This document shows, piece by piece, positions 8,590-17,291 of a stretch of DNA of 64,000 nucleotides. This DNA is from Phascolarctobacterium sp. Its GTDB lineage: Bacteria; Bacillota; Negativicutes; Acidaminococcales; Acidaminococcaceae. A program made the translations under genes and the position numbers. The notes beneath the pieces were generated by a model that did not search any database, had not been told where the DNA came from, and saw nothing but the letters and a program-made list of their open reading frames with translations. Location: positions 24,470-88,469 of the forward strand of contig JAFUKD010000028.1 in NCBI GenBank assembly GCA_017467905.1, read 5' to 3'. Position 1 is the first letter of the stretch, and the number at the start of each line of letters is the position of its first letter.

Positions 8590-10745
8590 AAAATATCACT
8601 ACTTTCCTGTAAACGCTCCGCCAACAGCGAATAGCGACGGCGGGTTTTGTCATTTTCCACAGCAGTACGCACCGCAGTCTTAGTCCCCACCAAAAGCACC
8701 TGCTTTTTGGCACGGGTCACTGCCGTGTACAATAGATTACGCTGCAGCATAACGTAATGACTGGGAACCATCAGCAAAATTACATTGGGGTACTCACTCC
8801 CCTGAGATTTATGCACGCTCATAGCGTAGGCAAGCTGTAATTCTTCCAGCTCGCTTTGAGCGTAGGTAACGAAGTCCCCTTCCGGACGTTCCGGATAGGC
8901 AACGGTAATAGCCTTGCCTTCCACCCGCACAACTCTGCCAATGTCGCCATTAAAGACCTCTTTTTCGTAGTTGTTGCGAATTTGCATCACCTTATCCCCT
9001 ACACGCAGCACATTACCGGGAATATTTACTTCCGGCTTGCTACTGCTTGGCGGATTCATATACTGCTGTAAAATTTTGTTAAGGTTCTGCACGCCGCAAG
9101 GGTTCTTGTGCATGGGAGAAAGCACCTGCACGCTACGCCAATCACTTGCCGCAACCATCTCTGCGTAGGTTCGTGCAACATGCTCTGCTGCCGCAAGCTC
9201 ATTGGTAAATTCTATCAGCTTGAATTCATCGTTATCAGTGAACTCCGGCATCCTGCCCCTGTTAATACTATGAGCATTGCGGACAATGGGGCTAACCTCT
9301 GCCTGACGGAAAACATTTTCCAAGCGCACAACGGGCATCTTCTGGCTGCGGATAATATCCTTCAACACGGAACCTGCGCCCACAGAGGGCAGCTGGTCAA
9401 CGTCTCCTACAAAAATCAGTCTACAGCCTCCGGGTACAGCCTTCAGCAAATGATAGGTCAGGCTAATATCCAGCATGGAAGCTTCGTCGATGATGATTGC
9501 CTCTGCATCCAAAGGATCTTGGTCATCCTTACCGAAATTAAAGCCACCGCTGTTAGGCTGGTATTCCAATAAACGGTGTACGGTAAGTGCAGGATGTCCT
9601 GCGCTTTCTGCCAAACGACGGGCAGCGCGACCTGTTGGCGCCGCCAAAAGAATACGGCACCCAGCCTTCTCCAGCACATTCAAAATACCTTTAACAACTG
9701 TTGTCTTGCCCGTACCGGGGCCACCTGTCAAAACAAAGACGCCATGTTCCAGCGAGGCATAAATGGCTTCCTTTTGAGCTTCCGCCAAGTTAATACCTGC
9801 CTCCTGCTCCCATTCAGCGATAACCTTATCTGCATTCACCCTGCCCAATGGCTTTGCCTGGTCACGCAGGGCTAACAGACGACGGGCAGTACCAACCTCT
9901 GCTTTATACAAATATTCTGGGTAAATCAAGCGCATGCCGCTAACTTCTTCGGTGCGCAATAAATCCTTGCTTAATAATTTGGCAAATACCTCCTGTACCT
10001 GCATACTCTCAATTAAAAGAGCCCGCTCTGTTTCACGCACCAGCAATTCCTCCGGCACGCAGGTATGGCCTGCCGCAGCAGCCTGAGTCAGGGCGTAACT
10101 TAATCCCGCAATAATACGCTCGTCACAGTCACGCTCCATCCCCATTGCCATGGCAATTCTATCTGCAGTCTTAAAGCCTATACCATTCACATCATTGGCA
10201 AGGCTGTAAGGGTTCTCTTTAATTCTTGTGATGGCAGTATTGCCGTAGGCAGCCTGCAATTTGGTAGCGTAACCGCTACTTACTCCGTGAGATTCCAAAA
10301 ACAGCATCAGCTCACGCATTTCCGAAAGCTCTGCATAGGCTTCGCCAATAACGCTCGCCTTTTTAGCGCTAATGCCGCGCACCTCTGCCAAGCGCTCAGG
10401 AAAATTGCCAAGCACGTCCAAGGTACTCTCGCCAAACTGCTCTACAATGCGGGCAGCAATTACGGGACCAATGCCCTTGATAGCGCCACTGGCAAGGAAG
10501 CGCTCAATGCCTGCAGCAGATGTTGGCTGTACAACTCTGCAAACCGCTGCATCAAATTGCCTGCCAAAACGTGCGTGCTCTACCCAACGTCCTTCCAAAA
10601 TAACGTTTTCTCCCAAATAGGGAGCTGGCCCGTGATAAACAGCACTTGTATGTCCATTCTGCCTACTATCAACACGCAGAACGCTAAACATTCCATCTTC
10701 ACTTTGAAAAATTATATCTTCTATTAAGCCTTCCAGCTGTTCCAT
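8586..10745 (-). CDS. recD2: RecD2-type SF1 ATP-dependent DNA helicase
   Basis: 719 residues. The N-terminal part (to about residue 310) has tandem helix-hairpin-helix segments such as GIGPVIAARIVEQFG and VRGISAKKASVIGEAY. Helicase motifs follow: Walker A LTGGPGTGKTTVV, Walker B IIIDEASMLD, motif III VGDVDQLPSVGAGSVL, and the C-terminal YAMSVHKSQGSEYPNV and LLYTAVTRAKK. RecD2 is a 5'-3' helicase used in repair in bacteria without RecBCD partnership. The chosen ATG follows GGCGGTGA. An earlier in-frame start at 10781 would lie upstream of the predicted transcription start. Confidence 0.94.
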   Translation of the reverse strand: MEQLEGLIEDIIFQSEDGMFSVLRVDSRQNGHTSAVYHGPAPYLGENVILEGRWVEHARFGRQFDAAVCRVVQPTSAAGIERFLASGAIKGIGPVIAARIVEQFGESTLDVLGNFPERLAEVRGISAKKASVIGEAYAELSEMRELMLFLESHGVSSGYATKLQAAYGNTAITRIKENPYSLANDVNGIGFKTADRIAMAMGMERDCDERIIAGLSYALTQAAAAGHTCVPEELLVRETERALLIESMQVQEVFAKLLSKDLLRTEEVSGMRLIYPEYLYKAEVGTARRLLALRDQAKPLGRVNADKVIAEWEQEAGINLAEAQKEAIYASLEHGVFVLTGGPGTGKTTVVKGILNVLEKAGCRILLAAPTGRAARRLAESAGHPALTVHRLLEYQPNSGGFNFGKDDQDPLDAEAIIIDEASMLDISLTYHLLKAVPGGCRLIFVGDVDQLPSVGAGSVLKDIIRSQKMPVVRLENVFRQAEVSPIVRNAHSINRGRMPEFTDNDEFKLIEFTNELAAAEHVARTYAEMVAASDWRSVQVLSPMHKNPCGVQNLNKILQQYMNPPSSSKPEVNIPGNVLRVGDKVMQIRNNYEKEVFNGDIGRVVRVEGKAITVAYPERPEGDFVTYAQSELEELQLAYAMSVHKSQGSEYPNVILLMVPSHYVMLQRNLLYTAVTRAKKQVLLVGTKTAVRTAVENDKTRRRYSLLAERLQESSDIF

Positions 10746-10782
10746 TCTTTCACCGCCACATTTAAACAAATGTTCTGCCACA

Positions 10783-10791
10783 ATTATAACA
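10783..10791 (-). promoter_or_regulatory. Extended -10 promoter candidate for recD2
   Basis: TGT-TATAAT on the minus strand is an extended -10 element; no good -35 is seen. It is back to back with the speD-like promoter, so a roughly 135-bp region drives both directions. Confidence 0.45.
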
Positions 10792-10821
10792 CGAAACCAC
10801 TACGAAAGGAATATTAGTGCT

Positions 10822-10850
10822 TTGACAAACACAATTTTTTTAGCTATAAT
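10822..10850 (+). promoter_or_regulatory. Consensus sigma-A promoter of the speD-like gene
   Basis: TTGACA (10822-10827), 17 bp, TATAAT (10845-10850): both hexamers are perfect consensus. This predicts strong, constitutive expression from about 10857, giving a leader of some 23 bases. Confidence 0.9.
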
Positions 10851-10879
10851 TAAATATACTTAAAAAATAGAGGTGTACC

Positions 10880-11350
10880 GTGAAAGTGAAGAAGTTTACT
10901 GGCAAGTTAATTGCTGTTGATATGTATAATTGTAGCGATGTAATCATCAGCGACCCAAATGCTGCTAAGGAGCAATTGCAACACGCTTGTAATGTATTTG
11001 CATTGCAGCCTAGCGACATCATAATCCGCAAGGAAGAAGAACAAAGCGAATACTCTTTGTTTGTTATCTGTAAGCAAGGGCATGTAACTCTGCATGTGTA
11101 TCCTGAGCTGGGCTTTGCTACTGCAGATGTCTTTAGCTGCTTGGAAGGTGCTGAACCTGAAAACGTTACAAAATATCTGCGCTCCTATTTCGATGCCGAT
11201 AAATCTAAAATCACTCTCTTAGACCGCGGTGACTTCGGTACTTTAAGCGATATGAAGCCTCATCGTCGCTCTAACGTAAAATTTATCCGCCGTACCCAAA
11301 ACCTTGGCGGTAAATTGAAAGATATTATTATGAAACCTCGTCCCATCTAA
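10880..11350 (+). CDS. SpeD-like (AdoMet decarboxylase family) protein lacking the pyruvoyl serine
   Basis: 156 residues from GTG 10880, with ribosome site AGAGGTG. The fold family is recognisable: GKLIAVDMYNC at the start, HVTLHVYPELGFATADVFSC in the centre. In authentic bacterial SpeD the centre reads SESHLTIH and the second Ser is cleaved to form the pyruvoyl cofactor. Here the same place reads KQGHVTLH, so that Ser is Gly67 and the preceding Glu is Gln66. The catalytic His and Cys positions (His72, Cys87) are kept. There are also about 40 extra basic C-terminal residues. Self-processing and decarboxylation by the known route look impossible, yet promoter and terminator are strong. No speE neighbour is present. 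It may be a regulatory or binding paralogue. Confidence 0.8.
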   Translation: MKVKKFTGKLIAVDMYNCSDVIISDPNAAKEQLQHACNVFALQPSDIIIRKEEEQSEYSLFVICKQGHVTLHVYPELGFATADVFSCLEGAEPENVTKYLRSYFDADKSKITLLDRGDFGTLSDMKPHRRSNVKFIRRTQNLGGKLKDIIMKPRPI

Positions 11351-11356
11351 AAAGTT

Positions 11357-11384
11357 AAAGCTGCCTTGCAAGGCAGCTTTTTTA
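11357..11384 (+). terminator. Rho-independent terminator of the speD-like gene
   Basis: Eleven-bp stem AAAGCTGCCTT/AAGGCAGCTTT with a two-base centre, running directly into TTTT. The stem begins six bases after the stop codon. Confidence 0.9.
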
Positions 11385-11479
11385 TAGTGTTTACTTAAAA
11401 TCTTAAACACGTCATAGGCACCTTATAACAAGTCAAACCAAAATCAGACAGTACTTACCACGCGTTCAATGGAGGAATT

Positions 11480-12172
11480 ATGAAATACATTTTCTGGGAT
11501 ATAGACGGAACCTTGCTCTTAACCGGTGGCGCCAGCGTCATGGCAATGATTGACGTTATCAAGGAGCATTATTTTTTGAAAGACTTTAAATTTGCAGCAT
11601 CCTTAGCTGGCCGCACCGATTCTGAAATTATCAAGAGTGCTGTGCTGCAAATCAAGGGTAAGTTCAACGCAGCAGACGCCGCTAATCTGCTCATCCGTTA
11701 CCACATGGCACTGCCAAAATTTCTACCCCAATGCTATGGCAGCCTGCTTTATAATGTGGAAGAAACCTTAAAATTTTTTGATGACCCTGCCAACGGCTAT
11801 AAAAATTGCCTGCTGACCGGTAACACCAAGACCGGTGCCAAATTAAAGCTTGCTTACTACGGCATTGAAAAATATTTTGATTTCAACCGCAGTGTCTTTG
11901 GCGAAGCAAGCGAGGACCGTACTCAGCTGGCAAAAATTCTCTGGCAACGTTTCTATGCTGTTGACCCTTCCATTACTCCGGACCAATTCATTTTCGTAGG
12001 CGACACTCCTAACGATGTTAAGTGCGCCCACGCCATTGATGCTAAATGCTTAATCGTTTTGCACGGTTCCAGCTATAGCCGCGAAGATTTTGAACAGGTT
12101 AAGCCCTGGAAAATCATCGACCATCTTCCCGATGACCCACGCGAATTAAAAGCCCTCTTTGACGAGGCGTAG
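11480..12172 (+). CDS. HAD-superfamily phosphatase, phosphoglycolate-phosphatase-like
   Basis: 230 residues with a perfect GGAGG ribosome site. HAD motifs: I FWDIDGTLL (nucleophile Asp8 and acid Asp10), II LLTGNTKTG, and IV FVGDTPNDVKCA. The helical cap between motifs I and II (residues about 20-90) places it in subfamily I. The substrate is not predictable; relatives hydrolyse phosphoglycolate or other small sugar phosphates. It is separated from the upstream gene by a strong terminator and followed 13 bases later by the pentapeptide-repeat gene, so the two are likely co-transcribed. Confidence 0.88.
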   Translation: MKYIFWDIDGTLLLTGGASVMAMIDVIKEHYFLKDFKFAASLAGRTDSEIIKSAVLQIKGKFNAADAANLLIRYHMALPKFLPQCYGSLLYNVEETLKFFDDPANGYKNCLLTGNTKTGAKLKLAYYGIEKYFDFNRSVFGEASEDRTQLAKILWQRFYAVDPSITPDQFIFVGDTPNDVKCAHAIDAKCLIVLHGSSYSREDFEQVKPWKIIDHLPDDPRELKALFDEA

Positions 12173-12185
12173 AAAGTGAGAAGCA

Positions 12186-12920
12186 ATGAAAAAATTACTA
12201 CTTATGTTAGCTTGCCTAATGCTTAACAGCGTTACCTTCGCCTACAGCAACGAAGACTTGGCAACGGTACAAGCAGGTAGCAACTGCATTGGCGGCGACC
12301 TTTCCGGTGCAGACTTGTCCGGCTTGGATTTATCCGGACGTAACTTTACAGGCACCAACTTCACCCAGGCGCGCTTGATTGGTGCAAACTTCAATGACTC
12401 CTATCTCAACGACGCAGTGTTCGATAACGCGCTGATGAGTAAGGCATCCTTCCGCAACGCAGATATTACGAAGGCAAGCTTTAAATATGTTTACGCAAGC
12501 GAAGCAGATTTTACCAATGCAGATTTGAGTGCCAGCAATTTATATCGTGCGCAGCTGCGTTCCACAAAATTTTTGAATGCCAACCTGCAACATCTTGAGG
12601 CTCAGGAAGCTTCAATGGATAGCATCATTGCAGATTACGCAGACTTTAGCAACGCCAACCTGCCCTACAGCTGGATGTACAAGGCTCAGCTGAAAAACGC
12701 CTGCTTTATCGGTGCAAACCTGTACAGTACAAAAATGCAGTATGCCGATTTAACCGATGCAGATATGAGTAGTGCCAAGATGGGTAAGACGATCTTGCGC
12801 GGCGCTATTCTCGCCAATACTAAATTCAACGCCGCAGTTTTAGATAATGCGGACCTGCGCTACGCCGATATGACCTACACGGAATTTGGCACTGCCACCA
12901 AAGTCAATGTAAAATTTTAA
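12186..12920 (+). CDS. Exported pentapeptide-repeat protein
   Basis: 244 residues. A signal peptide covers residues 1-19 (KKLLLMLACLMLNSVTFA, cleavage expected before YSNED). From about residue 35 to 240 the sequence is made of A(D/N)LXX-type five-residue units, for instance GADLSGLDLSGRNF and NADLSASNLYRAQL. These would fold as a right-handed quadrilateral beta-helix. Cytosolic pentapeptide proteins such as Qnr mimic DNA; an exported one must do something else, probably in the periplasm. Function unknown. It follows the HAD gene closely. Confidence 0.85.
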   Translation: MKKLLLMLACLMLNSVTFAYSNEDLATVQAGSNCIGGDLSGADLSGLDLSGRNFTGTNFTQARLIGANFNDSYLNDAVFDNALMSKASFRNADITKASFKYVYASEADFTNADLSASNLYRAQLRSTKFLNANLQHLEAQEASMDSIIADYADFSNANLPYSWMYKAQLKNACFIGANLYSTKMQYADLTDADMSSAKMGKTILRGAILANTKFNAAVLDNADLRYADMTYTEFGTATKVNVKF

Positions 12921-12948
12921 AATGTCTTATATGCTATAAATTAAGAAG

Positions 12949-12988
12949 AGCAGACGAAATCTTAGCTAACAACTAATTTTCGTCTGCT
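12949..12988. terminator. Shared bidirectional terminator hairpin
   Basis: An 11-bp stem AGCAGACGAAA/TTTCGTCTGCT lies between converging genes. On the plus strand it is followed by TCTTTATATTT; on the minus strand by CTTCTTAATTT. It probably ends both the pentapeptide unit and the etf-pyk unit. Confidence 0.65.
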
Positions 12989-13030
12989 TCTTTATATTTA
13001 TAGTAGGCTTATCCAAGCCTTTACCTTCCA

Positions 13031-14074
13031 CTACACGACGCGTTTCAGCAAGGTATTATATTCTTCTGTTACTACATTAGGCTCCAGTAAATCTGCCAAA
13101 TATTCCAGCTGCTTACGGCTTGTCTTTGGCTTGGTCAAATTCCAGTAAGCTATTTCCAGCTGCACCAGTAAATCAACCCAAGACTGCACGCCGGCAGTAA
13201 GATGTTTTTTTAATAGCTCCTGCCATTGGCGGATAATGTCCAAATCGTCCTGCATACCAACCCGCGCTACATTAGCAATCCATTCACGAATACTACGCAG
13301 CACAATTACAAGGTATTGCTGACGTAAGCCTTCGTCAAAACGAAGCTTACCGGCACGTTTCAAAAGCAACAGGTAAAAATATTGCAGCTCCTTATAAGAA
13401 ACAAAAGCTTTTTCAAAACCATCCCAACGACTGTACATTTGCAGGTGCATGTTTAGCTGCAGTAAAGTTAGCTTCATAAGCTGCAGGTCCTTCTTTTTCA
13501 AAAGAGCTTTTAGCAAAACACCAAGCAGAAACTTATTGACCTCGTCCCATTTTCTACGTGCCATTTGAGCGATAAGGCTTGTCCATTCATTGAAAAGAAC
13601 TTGTACCAATTTTTTATCTGTAATAGCATTGATAAGCCTGCCTGCCAAATTTCGCAGAACTGGTAAGCAAGCAAGGTAACGCCTGTCACACACGATAAAG
13701 GTCAGAGCAATGACAAAATCAACAGCTTTAGACTGCTCTACCTGCGATAAGGCTTGCTGCAGTCTTATTTCTGATGCCAACAGCCATTCCATGAACAGTT
13801 CGCCATTACGGGTGCGCGCCGCCATCACCAACATATTTTTTACACAAACTAAATAACAGAAGGCTGAACCCTTGGAGCTGCCAACAGCAAGCAGCTCCTC
13901 AAAGCACGCCTGTGCTTCTGAGAGCCTTCCTGTTTTCAGTCCTATGCATCCCAACAGGCTTACCTGCTGCAATGCTTGGTCACCTTCTGCTTCTTTTGCT
14001 TGGTGCAGCACGGAAAAAGCCTGCTCTAAAATTTGCTGCCATTCAACACTTTTATCAGCAATTACTTCTTCCAT
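13031..14074 (-). CDS. Helical-repeat protein of unknown function
   Basis: 347 residues from ATG 14074, preceded by AGGTGG at eight bases. A GTG four codons earlier lies inside that ribosome site and is rejected. Composition is rich in Leu, Gln, Lys and Trp and nearly all alpha-helical. The first hundred residues resemble TPR pairs (LLGCIGLKTGRLSEAQACFEE). No signal peptide, membrane segment or catalytic motif is visible. It starts 23 bases after pyk and is the last gene of the probable etfB-etfA-pyk unit. I do not recognise the family. Confidence 0.7.
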   Translation of the reverse strand: MEEVIADKSVEWQQILEQAFSVLHQAKEAEGDQALQQVSLLGCIGLKTGRLSEAQACFEELLAVGSSKGSAFCYLVCVKNMLVMAARTRNGELFMEWLLASEIRLQQALSQVEQSKAVDFVIALTFIVCDRRYLACLPVLRNLAGRLINAITDKKLVQVLFNEWTSLIAQMARRKWDEVNKFLLGVLLKALLKKKDLQLMKLTLLQLNMHLQMYSRWDGFEKAFVSYKELQYFYLLLLKRAGKLRFDEGLRQQYLVIVLRSIREWIANVARVGMQDDLDIIRQWQELLKKHLTAGVQSWVDLLVQLEIAYWNLTKPKTSRKQLEYLADLLEPNVVTEEYNTLLKRVV

Positions 14075-14097
14075 GATTACACCCACCTAATTTTGAA

Positions 14098-15849
14098 TTA
14101 CAAATTAATATTACCATCGTAAACTACGCCGGCAACAGTATCCACAGATACAACCTGGCCATCCTGCAAAACAGTAGTAGCATTAGCTGCGCCTACCAAT
14201 ACAGGAATTCCGCAGGTCACGCCTACGATAGCAGTAGAGGAAGTCAAGCCGCCTTCTTCAGAGATGATGGCAGCTGCCTTTTGGCTTGCAAGCAGCACGT
14301 TTTCATCGTTGAGTACATCAACGACCAGAATGTCACCGCTTTGCAATTTATTTTGAAAATCAGCAGTAGTTACTGCCTTGCAAACTTTGCCGGTTACGGA
14401 TTTTTTACCAATGCCGACACCACACAATAATTTAGTTCCCACATTAACCACCTTGATTAAATTGGTACTGCCCACCTTACCAACAGGCACGCCCGCAGTA
14501 ATGATTACGCAGTCGCCTTCCTTAATATAGCCTTGCTCCATAGCGCAGGCAAGAGAAAGCTCTATCATTTCATCAGTATTTTCAGAGTAAGGACCCAGCA
14601 AGGGTTTTACGCCCCAATAATATTGCATGGCGCGCACCCTCGTAATGGAATTAGAAGCAGCAATTACTGTTGCACGAGGCTTGTATTTGGAAATCATCCT
14701 TGCGGTAAAACCTGAAGATGTAATGGTCAGAATTGCATCAGCGTTAATTTCTTCCGCAATCTGAACAGTAGCATGGCTGATTGCGTCAGTGGAATTGATG
14801 CGTTCGCTAATACCCTTCTTCTGGAAAATGGATACATAGTCCAACGCTTCTTCCGTACGCTGAGCAATCTTCGCCATTGTCTCCACTGCTTCCAAGGGAT
14901 AATCGCCGGAAGCCGTTTCACCGGACAGCATAATTACGTCAGAACCATCGAAGATGGAATTGGCAACGTCGCTTGCTTCCGCACGGGTTGCACGGTAGCT
15001 GTGCATCATGCTTTCCAGCATTTGAGTTGCGGTAATTACAGGCTTGCCTGCCTTGTTGCAACGGGCGATAATATCCTTTTGTACCAAGGGAACAACCTCA
15101 GAAGGAATTTCTACACCTAAATCGCCACGAGCAACCATAACACCGTCAGATACATTGATGATTTCGTCAATATGCTGCACGCCTGCTTCGTTTTCAATTT
15201 TAGAGATAATGCCAATGGAAGAACCTGCATCCTCTAAAATCTTGCGGATTGCAAGAACGTCATCTGCCTTTTGTACGAAGGAAGCCGCAATATAATCCAT
15301 ATCGTTAGCTACGGCAAAAAGGATATCTGCCTTGTCCTGTTCGGATAAAAAAGGCAAATTAAGCTCTACACCGGGGCAAGCAACGCGTTTACGATTGCTT
15401 ACTTCGCCGCCATGCACAACCTTGGTGTGAATCTTGCAGCCTTCAATGGCAGTTACTTCCAAAGAGAGCAAGCCATCTGCCAGTAAAATTTTACTGCCAG
15501 CCTGCACCTCCTTTGGCAAGCCATCATAATTCACATGAGCAAGGTGTTCGTCGCCCAACACGTCTTCCGTCGTAAGAACGAACTCATCACCTGCGTTTAA
15601 GATTACTTTATCGTTAGCAAACATACCCAAGCGCATTTCGGGACCCTTGGTATCTGCAATGGTAGCAATAACCTTGCCCACCCTTTCGGCAGCAGCCTTT
15701 ACCATTGCCAAACGTTTGCCATGATCTTCGTGTGAGCCGTGGGAAAAGTTAAAACGTGCCAGGTCCATACCTGCCCGCATCATTTTTCCTAAAAGCTCTA
15801 TGTCATCAGTGCTAGGACCAACAGTACAAATAATTTTAGTCTTTTTCAT
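14098..15849 (-). CDS. pyk: Pyruvate kinase with C-terminal swivel domain
   Basis: 583 residues. It transfers phosphate from phosphoenolpyruvate to ADP, the last step of glycolysis. Motifs: KTKIICTVGPS at the start, RFNFSHGSHEDH, TIADTKGPEMRLG, then the active-site stretch ISKIENEAGVQHIDEI with MVARGDLGVEIP. About 100 extra residues after 480 (ITSEEGG-like SEEGGLTSSTAIVG) resemble the phosphohistidine swivel domain of PEP-utilising enzymes, as in Bacillus-type pyruvate kinases. It sits between a small gene and the helical-repeat gene with short gaps. Its linkage to etfBA suggests co-expression of fermentative energy metabolism. Confidence 0.97.
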   Translation of the reverse strand: MKKTKIICTVGPSTDDIELLGKMMRAGMDLARFNFSHGSHEDHGKRLAMVKAAAERVGKVIATIADTKGPEMRLGMFANDKVILNAGDEFVLTTEDVLGDEHLAHVNYDGLPKEVQAGSKILLADGLLSLEVTAIEGCKIHTKVVHGGEVSNRKRVACPGVELNLPFLSEQDKADILFAVANDMDYIAASFVQKADDVLAIRKILEDAGSSIGIISKIENEAGVQHIDEIINVSDGVMVARGDLGVEIPSEVVPLVQKDIIARCNKAGKPVITATQMLESMMHSYRATRAEASDVANSIFDGSDVIMLSGETASGDYPLEAVETMAKIAQRTEEALDYVSIFQKKGISERINSTDAISHATVQIAEEINADAILTITSSGFTARMISKYKPRATVIAASNSITRVRAMQYYWGVKPLLGPYSENTDEMIELSLACAMEQGYIKEGDCVIITAGVPVGKVGSTNLIKVVNVGTKLLCGVGIGKKSVTGKVCKAVTTADFQNKLQSGDILVVDVLNDENVLLASQKAAAIISEEGGLTSSTAIVGVTCGIPVLVGAANATTVLQDGQVVSVDTVAGVVYDGNINL

Positions 15850-15864
15850 TGTCAGTCACCTACT

Positions 15865-16059
15865 TTAGCCTTGAAATTGATGTTCGCGCAACACTTCGCA
15901 AGCATCTTCAGCCTCAGAAAAAGGCACACAAATTTCGTATGCCTTTTTGTTCTTACCGCCTACGCCCTTCATCTGCACAAGAAAGCCGTTGGCGGTAAGC
16001 ATATCTTTTATTTTTTTAGCACTATCTTCACTATGAGCTATAAATACAACTTTCCACAT
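15865..16059 (-). CDS. Small conserved DUF2007-like protein
   Basis: 64 residues, with GGAGG nine bases before ATG 16059. The pattern MWKVVFIAHSEDSAKKIKDML followed by a KKAYEICVPFSEAEDA segment is a beta-alpha-beta arrangement typical of a ferredoxin-like fold, and resembles the DUF2007 'signal transducing' proteins. No catalytic residues are evident. It lies between etfA (21 bases) and pyk (15 bases) in the same unit. Function unknown. Confidence 0.7.
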   Translation of the reverse strand: MWKVVFIAHSEDSAKKIKDMLTANGFLVQMKGVGGKNKKAYEICVPFSEAEDACEVLREHQFQG

Positions 16060-16080
16060 AGGGAAGCGCCTCCGTAAAGA

Positions 16081-17280
16081 TTAGTTTTCTTTATAAGCTT
16101 TGATTTTAGCAATCAATTTGGGAATAATTACGTTCGCATCACCAACGATACCGTATTGAGCGATATTGAAGATGGGAGCGTTAGCATCTTTATTGATTGC
16201 AATAACCATATCGGAACCGGTCATACCAGCCAAATGCTGAATAGCACCGGAGATACCGCAAGCAAAATAAATTTTCGGGGTAACAGTTTTACCGGATTGA
16301 CCTACTTGACAGGAGTGACCAATCCAGCCTTCGTCAACAACTGCACGGGAACCTGCAACGGAACCATTTTCAAAGAGAGCAGCCAATTCTTCCAAAACTT
16401 TGAAATTATCAACAGAGCCCATACCACGACCGCCGGAGCAGATTACTTCTGCATCTTCGATTTTAATGGAGCTTGTGCCGGCAATAGTTTCTTTTTTGAG
16501 AAGTTTTACCGGAGATTCTACCAGGTTTGCACAGGTGAAGTTAATTACTTCGCCGGTACGGGTTGCATCCATAGGTTTAGCTTTGAAAACTTTGGGACGA
16601 ACGGTACCCATTTGCGGACGATTTTCTTTGCACAAAATGGTTGCCAGAATGTTGCCGCCCAATGCAGGACGAGTCCATTCAACTACTTTGTTTTCGGTAT
16701 CGATATCCAGAGCAGTGCAGTCTGCGCACAAGCCGGTCATCTTGCGAGCTGCAATACGAGGAGCAAGGTCGCGGCCATCAGCAGTTGCACCAATAAGAAG
16801 TGCGCTGGGTTTGTAAGCATCTACCAATTGGCAAACAGCATCGGTGTACAAATCAGTATTGTAATCAGCAAATTTAGCATCAGCGATTACATAAACCTTG
16901 TCTGCACCTGCAGCAATAAGTTTTTGGGGAATTTCGCCTGCTTCAGAAGTAACCAGAACTGCACAGCAGTGTTCACCTGCTTTTGCAGCCAAATCAGAAG
17001 CAACGCCAATCAATTCATAGGTAACGCCAACGGGTTCACCATTTTCCAGTTCAGTGATAACCCACAGGTCAGAGCCTTCATCATTTTCTACTTCTTTCTT
17101 TTCTACAGTGCTTTCCGGGGAAATAGCACCAACGGGACATTCATTAACACAAGCACCGCAACCAATGCAGCAATCAGGATCAATATGTGCTTTGTCTTCT
17201 AAGGAAATAGCACCAACCGGGCAGATTGCTACGCAAGCACCGCAGCCTACACAAGTTTCTTTATCTACGATCATTGCCAT
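16081..17280 (-). CDS. etfA: Electron-transfer flavoprotein alpha subunit with N-terminal 2[4Fe-4S] ferredoxin domain
   Basis: 399 residues. Residues 1-55 are a bacterial ferredoxin domain with two CxxCxxCxxxC sets (Cys10/13/16/20 and Cys38/41/44/48). The rest is a normal EtfA: nucleotide-binding N part, then the C-terminal FAD-binding VDEGWIGHSCQVGQSG and CGISGAIQHLAGM. Ferredoxin-fused EtfA occurs in electron-bifurcating complexes of anaerobes such as the lactate dehydrogenase and caffeyl-CoA reductase complexes of Acetobacterium. The fusion suggests the flavoprotein passes electrons to or from low-potential ferredoxin. No acyl-CoA or lactate dehydrogenase is adjacent, so the partner is elsewhere. 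Gap to etfB is 11 bases. Confidence 0.95.
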   Translation of the reverse strand: MAMIVDKETCVGCGACVAICPVGAISLEDKAHIDPDCCIGCGACVNECPVGAISPESTVEKKEVENDEGSDLWVITELENGEPVGVTYELIGVASDLAAKAGEHCCAVLVTSEAGEIPQKLIAAGADKVYVIADAKFADYNTDLYTDAVCQLVDAYKPSALLIGATADGRDLAPRIAARKMTGLCADCTALDIDTENKVVEWTRPALGGNILATILCKENRPQMGTVRPKVFKAKPMDATRTGEVINFTCANLVESPVKLLKKETIAGTSSIKIEDAEVICSGGRGMGSVDNFKVLEELAALFENGSVAGSRAVVDEGWIGHSCQVGQSGKTVTPKIYFACGISGAIQHLAGMTGSDMVIAINKDANAPIFNIAQYGIVGDANVIIPKLIAKIKAYKEN

Positions 17281-17291
17281 CTATATTCACC

